The position numbers and the translations under genes are program-made. Source: an uncultured Clostridia bacterium (GTDB taxonomy: Bacteria; Bacillota; Clostridia; Oscillospirales; CAG-272). Taken from it: a stretch of DNA of 13,679 bases. Positions 1 through 5,998 of this stretch are shown piece after piece. Position 1 is the first letter of the stretch. Every line of letters begins with the position of its first letter. The stretch covers positions 1 through 13,679 of the forward strand of contig CAMPBZ010000017.1 of the NCBI GenBank assembly GCA_946641795.1, in the 5' to 3' direction. The notes below the pieces were generated by a model. That model was not told where the DNA came from. It searched no databases and saw nothing but the letters and a program-made list of their open reading frames with translations.

Positions 1-18
1 CAACTGAGCTATGCTCCC
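1..18 (-). tRNA. tRNA gene, 5' end only (cut by window edge)
   Basis: Read on the minus strand from position 18, the sequence is GGGAGCATAGCTCAGTTG. This fits the first 18 residues of a tRNA: a 7-base acceptor strand, T8 and A9, the D-stem GCTC, then A14 G15 and the start of the D-loop. Two consensus promoters point at it, and the predicted start of the nearer one leaves a leader of about 15 nt, which suits a tRNA. The anticodon lies outside the window, so the identity cannot be read; the acceptor sequence would suit a valine-type tRNA, but that is a guess. Confidence 0.72.
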
Positions 19-39
19 GATTTTTTCGAACGCTTGACT

Positions 40-68
40 ATTATAGCATAACCGGGAACGTTTGTCAA
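40..68 (-). promoter_or_regulatory. Sigma-A promoter P1 of the leftward tRNA gene
   Basis: On the minus strand, TTGACA (63-68) and TATAAT (40-45) are separated by exactly 17 bp, with an extended -10 TG one base upstream of TATAAT. Both hexamers are perfect consensus. Phased A-tracts upstream (about 69-105 read on the minus strand) resemble an UP element. The predicted start is near 33, about 15 nt before the tRNA. Confidence 0.85.
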
Positions 69-122
69 CAGATTTTTCAAAACTTTTTTCAAGTTTTTTC
101 TCTTTCTACTGACAGCTTTCCC

Positions 123-151
123 ATTATAGCATACCAAAAACGGTTTGTCAA
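123..151 (-). promoter_or_regulatory. Second tandem sigma-A promoter P2 of the leftward tRNA gene
   Basis: On the minus strand, TTGACA (146-151) and TATAAT (123-128) are 17 bp apart with an extended -10 TG. The element lies 83 bp upstream of P1 and shares its -35, TATGC spacer end and -10, so P1 and P2 form an imperfect direct repeat. A-rich sequence lies just upstream at 152-170. Tandem near-perfect promoters are typical of stable RNA operons. Confidence 0.8.
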
Positions 152-175
152 GCTTTTTTTCAAAAGAATTTCGGC

Positions 176-204
176 TTGACATTCCCATTTTCTTATGCTA
201 AAAT
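176..204 (+). promoter_or_regulatory. Promoter of the LacI-family regulator gene
   Basis: TTGACA (176-181), 17 bp, then TAAAAT (199-204) with an extended -10 TG at 196-197. The predicted start is near 211, giving a leader of about 27 nt. It is divergent from P2, with the two -35 boxes only 24 bp apart. No palindromic operator is visible here, so autoregulation of the repressor is not evident. Confidence 0.85.
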
Positions 205-237
205 AGGATCAGATTTTGAAGAAAGGGGGAGCGAATT

Positions 238-1242
238 GTGAAAACGCGGCTGAAAGATATTGCCGAGGCGACCGGCTTTTCGGTAAACACCGTTTCCCAC
301 GCCCTGCGCGACGCGCCCGACATTGCCGAGGAAACCAAGCGCTACATCCGCGAGGTGGCCGACCGCCTGGACTACATTCCCAACCTGCGCGCCGGCAGTA
401 TGAAATCCGGCAAAAGCCGCATTGTTTCGGTCATTCTCCCCGACATCGGCAACCCCCATTTTACCATTATGTTCCGCGAGATCGAGCGCTATTTCAGCGC
501 CTTGGGTATGACCCCTTTCTTTATCAACACCGCCGAGAACGGCGACGCGGAGATCAACGCCGTGCGCCTTTCCATCGGCCAGAACGTGGACGGCGTGCTC
601 CTCTGCCCCACCCAAACGCAAACCGAGAGCATTCGCTTGTTGGAAAAATCCAAAATTCCCTTCGTTCTCGTCGGCCGCCGGTTTGAAGAGCTTGACACCG
701 ACTACGCCGTTTGCGACGATACCGCCGGCGCGCGCATTGCCACCGAGCATCTCCTTTCGCTCGGCCACCGCAACATTGCCTTTGTACGCGTTAACGAGCA
801 CATTTCCTCCGACCGCGAGCGCTTTGCCGGCTATTGCAGCGCCCTTGCCGACGCCGGACTTGCAGATCAGCAGATCGTTCTGCCGCTCACGCTTGCCGAG
901 GCCGAAAACCGCGGCGCCATTCGCGCGTTCCTGCTTGAAAATCCTTCCGTTTCCGCCATTCTCGCCTTTAACGATATGCTCGCCTATTCCATCATCCGCG
1001 AGGCGAACGAGCTCGGCCGTCCCGTGCCGGGCGCGCTCTCGGTCGTCGGGTTTGACAACATCGCCTCGGATTACCCGCTCCCCTTGGAATTGACCTCGGT
1101 CAGCGTTGCCAAAAAGCATATCGCCCGCTCGGCCTCGGAGCTGCTCTACGCCCGCATTCAGGGTACCGCGCCCGCCGAAAAACAGCATTTAGTACTACCC
1201 ACCCAGCTCTCCATCGGCAAAACAACGGCGAAGAAACAATGA
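238..1242 (+). CDS. LacI-family transcriptional repressor
   Basis: A LacI/GalR-family DNA-binding regulator of 334 aa, the usual family length. Residues 1-50 form the helix-turn-helix (LKDIAEATGFSVNTVSHAL), followed by the hinge motif around IPNLRAGSMKSGK. From residue 60 on it is a periplasmic-binding-protein-like effector domain (IVSVILPDIGNPHF, LLSLGHRNIAF, AFNDMLAYS, VVGFDNI). The recognition helix carries VN and H where many relatives have other residues, and the hinge Leu is Met. The start is GTG, chosen because it follows a strong GAAAGGGGGAG ribosome site (221-231) at good spacing and yields the expected N terminus. The next gene, in the same direction, has its own promoter and a palindromic operator, so it is the likely target. 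The effector is unknown; the family usually binds sugars or related metabolites. Confidence 0.95.
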   Translation: MKTRLKDIAEATGFSVNTVSHALRDAPDIAEETKRYIREVADRLDYIPNLRAGSMKSGKSRIVSVILPDIGNPHFTIMFREIERYFSALGMTPFFINTAENGDAEINAVRLSIGQNVDGVLLCPTQTQTESIRLLEKSKIPFVLVGRRFEELDTDYAVCDDTAGARIATEHLLSLGHRNIAFVRVNEHISSDRERFAGYCSALADAGLADQQIVLPLTLAEAENRGAIRAFLLENPSVSAILAFNDMLAYSIIREANELGRPVPGALSVVGFDNIASDYPLPLELTSVSVAKKHIARSASELLYARIQGTAPAEKQHLVLPTQLSIGKTTAKKQ

Positions 1243-1298
1243 AAAACCGCGAGGGGCGGGAGACTTTTCTTGAAAGAAAATGTCCCCCGCCCCTCGCG
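1242..1298. terminator. Long GC-rich hairpin after the repressor gene
   Basis: A 13-bp perfect inverted repeat (1248-1260 with 1286-1298) encloses further pairing (GAC with GTC, TTTTCTT with AAGAAAA). It begins six bases after the repressor stop codon. Transcribed rightward it is followed by a C-rich stretch, not a U-tract. The U-run (five Ts) occurs only when it is read leftward, so it is a better intrinsic terminator for antisense transcription. It may also define the 3' end of the repressor mRNA. Confidence 0.6.
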
Positions 1299-1344
1299 CT
1301 CCCCACCCCTTAAAAGAACTTTGAAAAATGTTTTGCAAATTCTA

Positions 1345-1373
1345 TTGACAAACCGGGGAAAATGTGCTATGAT
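1345..1373 (+). promoter_or_regulatory. Promoter of the glycyl radical enzyme gene
   Basis: TTGACA (1345-1350), 17 bp, then TATGAT (1368-1373) with an extended -10 TG at 1365-1366 and A/T-rich sequence upstream. The predicted start is near 1380, immediately before the palindrome at 1385-1406. It gives the enzyme gene a unit independent of the repressor gene. Confidence 0.85.
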
Positions 1374-1384
1374 GATAATGCAAG

Positions 1385-1406
1385 GTTACATTAACGATAA
1401 TGTAAC
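1385..1406 (+). promoter_or_regulatory. Likely LacI-family operator
   Basis: GTTACATTA (1385-1393) and TAATGTAAC (1398-1406) are perfect inverted copies of 9 bp separated by ACGA. The 22-bp palindrome is centred on a CG step, the hallmark of LacI-family operators, where the hinge helices wedge into the central CpG. It covers about +5 to +26 relative to the predicted start, a classic roadblock or repression position. The adjacent repressor gene is the obvious candidate binder. Confidence 0.8.
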
Positions 1407-1418
1407 GGGAAAGAGAGA

Positions 1419-3398
1419 ATGAAAATGAACAACGAACTGTATCAATATTATGTGATCGACCGCGTGCATCGCGGCCTGCGGAGCGACTGGAAAGAGGATC
1501 TTGCCGCAGCCTATGCCGCCGAGGGGCTCTCACCCGAGGAGCGTATGGTGCGCCGGTTTGAAACTGCTTGCCAAAAGGAAACGCCCGCCATTCATCCCTT
1601 GGAAAAGATCGTCCTACGCCGCACCCTTCGCAAGCTCCCCGACGTTCTAACCGAGGCAGAATGGGCCGAGATCCGCAAGGACCACTACGTCCACGAGCTT
1701 GGCTATGTTTCCAACCTTTCGCCCGACTATGAAAAAACCATTGCCGAAGGTCTGCTCGCCCGTCGCAAAAGCGCAACGCCGGCACAGGTGCGCGTGATCG
1801 ACGCCATCATCGGCCTTTGCGACCGCTATGCGGCCGAGGCAAAACGGATGGGGCGCGAGGACATTGTTGCCGTTTTTGACCGGGTTCCCCGCTACGGCGC
1901 GCGCAACTTCCGAGAGGCGCTCCAATTCTTCCGCATTCTGCACTTCTCGCTCTGGCTGGAAGGCGATTACCACAACACGGTGGGGCGCTTTGACCAATAT
2001 ATGTACCCCTATTTCAAAAAGGATATGGACGCCGGGGTTTATACCAAAGAGAGCGCCCTGGAACTGGTGGAGGATTTCTTCCTTTCCTTCAACAAAGACA
2101 GCGACCTCTACGTTGGCGTACAGCAGGGCGACAACGGCCAGAGCATGGTGCTGGGCGGCCGGCTCCTCGACGGGAGCGAGGGCTTTAACCAGCTCTCCGA
2201 GCTTTGCCTGCTCGCCTCCCGCAACCTCAAGCTGATCGACCCGAAGATCAACCTGCGCGTCAACAAAAACACCCCCATTGAGCTTTACGATATGGGCACC
2301 GAGCTGACCAAAGTCGGCCTCGGCTTCCCGCAGTATTCCAACGACGACGTTGTGATCGAGGGTCTGACCCGCCTGGGTTACGATTACGCCGACGCGGTAA
2401 ACTATGTGGTTGCCGCCTGCTGGGAGTTCATTGTTCCCGGCGTGGGCAACGACATTGCCAACATTGGCGCCGTCAACTTCCCCAAGCTGGTGGACGAAGT
2501 TCTGCGCGCCTACCTGCCCACCGGCGGCGATTTTGAAGGCCTGCTCGCGGCGGTGCGCGCGGCGATCAAAGCCGAGTGCGAACGGCAGATGGCGACCATC
2601 AAAAACGTATGGTTTCTGCCCTCGCCGATGATGGATCTGCTCCGCGACGCGAAAAAATACAACAACTTCGGCCTGCACGGCTGCGGCATTGCCTCGGCGG
2701 CCGACGCGCTGGCGGCGGTAAAAGAATACGTCTTTGACAAAAAGACGGTCACCCCCGCCCGCCTGTTTGCCGCGCTGGATTGCGACTATGCAAACGACCC
2801 CGAACTGCTCCACCTGCTCCGCTACGAGGCGCCGAAGATGGGCAAGAACGACGACCGAGCCGACAAGATGGGCGGCATAATTCTGGACGCGTTTGCCGAC
2901 GCGCTGGAAGGCAAAAAGAACGATTTGGGCGGTGTTTGGCGCGCCGGAACGGGTACGGCAATGTTCTACCTCTGGCACGCGCGCGACCTGAAAGCCACGG
3001 CCGACGGCCGACGCGCCGGCGAGCCTTTCGGCACCAACTATTCGCCCAACCTGTTTACCGAAATCCCCGGCCCACTTTCGGATATTGAGTCCTTTACCAA
3101 GCAAAATCTGGCAAGAACGATGAACGGCGGCCCGCTCACCCTGGAATTTGCCGCCGGCATTTTCAACCGGCCGGATAGCATTCGCAAGGTGGCGCAGCTC
3201 ATTCAGCACTTTGTGGCGCGCGGCGGGCACCAGTTGCAGCTCAACGCCGTCAACCTGGAAGCCATGAAGGACGCGCAGGCGCACCCCGAACTCCACCAAC
3301 AGCTGGTGGTGCGCATTTGGGGCTGGTCGGCCTACTTTGTGGAGCTGGACCGCGATTTCCAAAACCACGTGATGGCGCGGCAGGAATACTCGGTTTAA
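1419..3398 (+). CDS. Short glycyl radical enzyme (pyruvate formate-lyase-like), substrate unknown
   Basis: A member of the glycyl radical (PFL-like) superfamily: a C-terminal backbone glycine carries the stored radical, which is passed to an active-site cysteine. The C-terminal motif is RIWGWSAYFVELD, with the radical glycine at residue 635, 25 residues from the end as expected. The thiyl cysteine is Cys334 in ACWEFIVPG, with Glu336 two residues later. This C-x-E arrangement is that of the dehydratase/lyase branches, not the Cys-Cys of true PFL. GRFDQYMYPY near residue 190 and HQLQLNAVN near 610 are family landmarks. At 659 aa it is shorter than most members (about 750-850). W635-flanking residues (W-G-W) and CWE differ from the common RV(S/A)GY and GCVE. 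An alternative ATG two codons in (1425) is equally plausible by ribosome-site spacing. It lies alone under a LacI-type operator, and no activating radical-SAM partner is visible. Confidence 0.92.
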   Translation: MKMNNELYQYYVIDRVHRGLRSDWKEDLAAAYAAEGLSPEERMVRRFETACQKETPAIHPLEKIVLRRTLRKLPDVLTEAEWAEIRKDHYVHELGYVSNLSPDYEKTIAEGLLARRKSATPAQVRVIDAIIGLCDRYAAEAKRMGREDIVAVFDRVPRYGARNFREALQFFRILHFSLWLEGDYHNTVGRFDQYMYPYFKKDMDAGVYTKESALELVEDFFLSFNKDSDLYVGVQQGDNGQSMVLGGRLLDGSEGFNQLSELCLLASRNLKLIDPKINLRVNKNTPIELYDMGTELTKVGLGFPQYSNDDVVIEGLTRLGYDYADAVNYVVAACWEFIVPGVGNDIANIGAVNFPKLVDEVLRAYLPTGGDFEGLLAAVRAAIKAECERQMATIKNVWFLPSPMMDLLRDAKKYNNFGLHGCGIASAADALAAVKEYVFDKKTVTPARLFAALDCDYANDPELLHLLRYEAPKMGKNDDRADKMGGIILDAFADALEGKKNDLGGVWRAGTGTAMFYLWHARDLKATADGRRAGEPFGTNYSPNLFTEIPGPLSDIESFTKQNLARTMNGGPLTLEFAAGIFNRPDSIRKVAQLIQHFVARGGHQLQLNAVNLEAMKDAQAHPELHQQLVVRIWGWSAYFVELDRDFQNHVMARQEYSV

Positions 3399-3402
3399 TA
3401 GC

Positions 3403-3440
3403 AAAAAAGCGTTCCCCCGGTTTTGGGGAAACGCTTTTTT
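3403..3440. terminator. Bidirectional intrinsic terminator
   Basis: A hairpin with one mismatch (GCGTTCCCCC with GGGGAAACGC, loop GGTTTT) is flanked by six As on the left and six Ts on the right. It lies between the convergent glycyl radical enzyme and spoVT genes and can terminate both. Confidence 0.9.
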
Positions 3441-3441
3441 C

Positions 3442-4002
3442 TTATCCTTCCATTTGCCGGCCGAGAAAACCGGCGGCGGTCAAAATCAGCTTTGCCTCGA
3501 CCTCGCGCGGGGTGCGGTCGCGCAAGCTTCCCTGCGCCGCGGGGTCAAAAACCGAAGCCACACAGCCCACAAGGTCGCCGCCGCTGATGATGGGCATTGC
3601 GCACCCCACCTGCCAGCTGCCGCTCTCGCGCGTGACGGGAACCGGGTTCATTCCCTCTTTCCATTCGTAAAAAGAGCGCGCCTCGGTCAGGGCTTCCAGC
3701 TCGGGCGAGAGCTGTTTTTCGGCATAGTCGCGTTTGGAAACCCCAGCGCAGGCAATGATCGAATCGCGGTCGCAGATCACAATGGACATTTCGCCTACGC
3801 GGTGCAGTGTTTCGGCGTACTGCGCGGCAAAAACCGATAATTCGCCGATGGGGGAATACTTTTTGAAAATCACTTCCCCTTCGCGGTCGGTATAAATTTC
3901 AAGTGGATCGCCTTCGCGGATGCGCATGGTGCGCCGGATTTCTTTGGGGATCACCACGCGGCCGAGATCGTCGATCCGACGGACAATTCCGGTTGCTTTC
4001 AT
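3442..4002 (-). CDS. spoVT: Stage V sporulation protein T (AbrB/GAF regulator)
   Basis: A DNA-binding regulator of late forespore gene expression, matching SpoVT in layout: an AbrB-type swapped-hairpin domain at residues 1-50 (MKATGIVRRIDDLGRVVIPK, then IRRTMRIREGDPLEIY) followed by a GAF-like domain at about 57-180. The length is 186 aa, against about 178 aa in Bacillus subtilis. The ATG at 4002 follows AAGGAG at 8-nt spacing. It is a single-gene unit between two terminators. In Bacillus the gene depends on forespore sigma-G; no convincing sigma-G or sigma-A promoter could be read in the 4003-4110 gap. Its presence implies that the host forms endospores, or recently descends from a spore former. 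Confidence 0.93.
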   Translation of the reverse strand: MKATGIVRRIDDLGRVVIPKEIRRTMRIREGDPLEIYTDREGEVIFKKYSPIGELSVFAAQYAETLHRVGEMSIVICDRDSIIACAGVSKRDYAEKQLSPELEALTEARSFYEWKEGMNPVPVTRESGSWQVGCAMPIISGGDLVGCVASVFDPAAQGSLRDRTPREVEAKLILTAAGFLGRQMEG

Positions 4003-4110
4003 AATCGTTTCTCCTTGCTTTTTGAAATCGGCAAGGTTATTTTTTCACGCAGTGGGCGATTTTATCCAAATTTTTCGGTTTCTTTTTTTCCATTATTTGA
4101 GAAAAAAGAA

Positions 4111-4150
4111 AAACCGCGGCTCCTTTGCAGAGAGGAACCGCGATTTTTTT
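4111..4150 (-). terminator. Intrinsic terminator after the YwaF-like gene
   Basis: An inverted repeat (4115-4124 with 4133-4142, one mismatch) begins about six bases beyond the TAA stop of the leftward gene. It is followed, read leftward, by TTTTTCTTTTTTC. Read rightward it is also followed by seven Ts. It separates this gene from spoVT. Confidence 0.85.
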
Positions 4151-4955
4151 ATTCCTGCGCCGGCTTTTTCGCCAGCGTTGCGGCAATTGCCCGAACGCCT
4201 TTGGCCGCCCCGATTACAATGCAGGCAAGCGGAATATGCGTTGCCAGCATTAAAAGGGTGTACAAAAAGCGCAAGCCCTTGGAGGCAAGCCAGGCGGCAA
4301 TATCCTCGTAAAGCGGAACGCCGCTGCCGGTATGCAGGAGCATATAGTCGGCGCCCCAACGGTAGTTTGCCGGAATGGCGAGCACCGAAAGGATCAGAAT
4401 GGGGATCATTGCCCAAAGGCTATCCTTCCATTGCAACTCGTGATACCCGGTGATCAAAAGGATCATACCCGTTACAAACATGGTGCTGTGGAACAGGAAG
4501 GAGTACATTCCGCCAAAGGAGAACAACGGATACCAGTTCAGCCCGTTGCAGTAGATCACGCCGATGGCGCCGTACAAAAGCCCGATGGTGGTGATAAACG
4601 AGAGGGCAATTTTTTGCACTCTGCCCCGCGTCCAGGCCGCCACCAGCAACGTGTAAATGAAAAGCGAGCAGGTGTAAAGTGGGAGGATACCTTCAAAATT
4701 GAACCTGCCGTCACCAATGGTAATATCAAAATAACTTTCCCATGTAATTTTCGTAGCTTCCCAAACCACCATGGCAATGGAAAGCACGCGCAGGAAAATA
4801 GTGATCTTTCTGCGCTGCGCCCGCCGCAGCAGGATGGGGAGAAAGATGGCGATAAGATAGACCAGCACAATCAGAATGATGTGCGCCGGGGTAAACATCC
4901 CCGTTTTGTAAACTTCGGGAATGAGTCCTTTATAATCAAAAAAACCGTAACCCAT
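4149..4955 (-). CDS. ywaF: YwaF/TMEM164-family integral membrane protein
   Basis: A polytopic membrane protein of 268 aa from the chosen start, with about seven hydrophobic segments. It resembles the bacterial YwaF (TIGR02206) family, which is grouped with eukaryotic TMEM164. TMEM164 is a lipid acyltransferase; whether the bacterial members share that activity is unproven. Cys96 (LYTCSLFIY) and His156 (FLFHSTMF) are candidate functional residues, by inference only. The reading frame extends upstream to an ATG at 5009, but the promoter at 5015-5043 would start transcription at about 5008. The ATG at 4955 has an AAAAAGGA site 7-8 nt before it, so 4955 is preferred. It forms a single-gene unit ending in the terminator at 4111-4150. 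Confidence 0.85.
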   Translation of the reverse strand: MGYGFFDYKGLIPEVYKTGMFTPAHIILIVLVYLIAIFLPILLRRAQRRKITIFLRVLSIAMVVWEATKITWESYFDITIGDGRFNFEGILPLYTCSLFIYTLLVAAWTRGRVQKIALSFITTIGLLYGAIGVIYCNGLNWYPLFSFGGMYSFLFHSTMFVTGMILLITGYHELQWKDSLWAMIPILILSVLAIPANYRWGADYMLLHTGSGVPLYEDIAAWLASKGLRFLYTLLMLATHIPLACIVIGAAKGVRAIAATLAKKPAQE

Positions 4956-5014
4956 TTTTTCATCCTTTTTATATTTTCTATAAAATTGGGAACTTTTTTG
5001 CAAATCCAAGCCTT

Positions 5015-5043
5015 ATTGTACCACAAAACGACTATTTTTGCAA
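5015..5043 (-). promoter_or_regulatory. Promoter of the YwaF-like gene
   Basis: On the minus strand, TTGCAA (5038-5043), 17 bp, then TACAAT (5015-5020) with an extended -10 TG. The predicted start is near 5008. This rules against the longer N terminus of the YwaF-like frame, whose first ATG would be almost leaderless. Confidence 0.75.
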
Positions 5044-5088
5044 GTCTTTTGGAAAAAGGTTATCCTCGGCAAACCGGGGCGGGCGTGG

Positions 5089-5868
5089 TCATCCCAAAAG
5101 AACGTCCAAAATCATCATTACCAAAAAGCCGACGGCAAAGCTGACCGCGCCGATCTTCTGCCGCACGCCGTCCTTCGTCTCGGGAATCAGTTCTTCCACC
5201 ACCACATAGAACATTGCTCCCGCCGCAAAGCTCAAAAAATACGGCATTGCGGGCGCCAGCCAAACCGAGGCCACCAGCATGACCCCCGCACCGAGCAGTT
5301 CCACCGCGCCCGAAAGAATGCCCGCCAGCAGGGCTTTGCCTTTGGAAACGCCCGCGCTTGCCAACGGCATAGAAACAATGGCGCCCTCGGGAAAATTCTG
5401 TACGGCAATGCCAACCGAAAGCGCCATTGCCGCCGATGCCATTGCCGCGTTTTTCTCTACCAGTACCGCGGCAAAGGCAATGCCCACCGCCATTCCCTCC
5501 GGAATGTTGTGCAGGGTAACGGCAAGCACCATCATACGCACTTTGCGAATGCCGGTTTTTCCATCGCACCCGGCGGTCAGCTCCTCGGGCTGGGGAATAA
5601 TAAAATCCAGCGCCAAGAGGAACAAAAAGCCCGCCGCGTAGCCCAGCGCCGCCGGCAAAAAGGAAAGCCGACCCATACCCGCCGACGCCCGGATGGACGG
5701 AATGAGCAGGCTCCAAACCGAGGCCGCCACCATCACGCCGGCGGCAAACCCCGCCATACTCCGTTGCAGGCGGCGGTCAAGCTCGCCTTTGAGGAGCAGG
5801 ACACAGCAAGCCCCCAACGCCGTTCCGAAAAAAGGAACAAATACCCCGAAAACAATTTGCAAAACCAT
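5089..5868 (-). CDS. ZIP-family divalent metal transporter
   Basis: An inner-membrane transporter of the ZIP family (bacterial ZupT/GufA-like), importing zinc or another divalent metal into the cytoplasm. The length is 259 aa with about eight transmembrane helices. The binuclear metal site is visible: HNIPEG (His120, Asn121, Glu124), QNFPEG (Gln157, Asn158, Glu161) and EELIPE (Glu225, Glu226, Glu230). Gln in place of His in the second motif is also found in structurally known bacterial ZIPs of the BbZIP type, so it is not a defect. The loop before HNIPEG lacks the usual His-rich stretch. The ribosome site (GGGGG about 8 nt before the ATG) is weak. No clear terminator follows it, and a TATACT -10-like box at about 5906-5911 lacks a good -35. 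No Zur or Fur box was recognised. Confidence 0.93.
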   Translation of the reverse strand: MVLQIVFGVFVPFFGTALGACCVLLLKGELDRRLQRSMAGFAAGVMVAASVWSLLIPSIRASAGMGRLSFLPAALGYAAGFLFLLALDFIIPQPEELTAGCDGKTGIRKVRMMVLAVTLHNIPEGMAVGIAFAAVLVEKNAAMASAAMALSVGIAVQNFPEGAIVSMPLASAGVSKGKALLAGILSGAVELLGAGVMLVASVWLAPAMPYFLSFAAGAMFYVVVEELIPETKDGVRQKIGAVSFAVGFLVMMILDVLLG

Positions 5869-5938
5869 TGTTCAAACCCCCGCGCCGTTTTATTTTCTGC
5901 TAACAGTATATCGGCTTTCGGCAGGGTTCGACACAACG

Positions 5939-5974
5939 AAAAAAGGAGAACCCTTTCCAGAAAAAGTTCTCCTT
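5939..5974 (-). terminator. Intrinsic terminator after the activase gene
   Basis: A perfect 9-bp stem (5943-5951 with 5966-5974) has six Ts on its exit side when read leftward. It lies 25 bp beyond the stop codon of the 971-aa activase gene and ends that operon before the ZIP gene. Read rightward it also exits into a T-rich tract. Confidence 0.85.
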
Positions 5975-5998
5975 CTTTTTTCTTTCCTTTAATTGATT

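Noticed and set aside
1647..3404. Leftward open frame of 585 codons opposite the glycyl radical enzyme
   Set aside because: It is a shadow of the conserved enzyme on the other strand. Its composition is biased and no family motif is visible.
4003..4110. Possible sigma-G promoter of spoVT (a TGGATA-like box near 4060-4070)
   Set aside because: No matching CATnnTA-type -10 at proper spacing was found, so it is not reported as a feature.
5880..5935. Promoter of the ZIP transporter gene (TATACT -10-like box)
   Set aside because: No acceptable -35 at 16-18 bp; the best candidate TGTCGA is weak.
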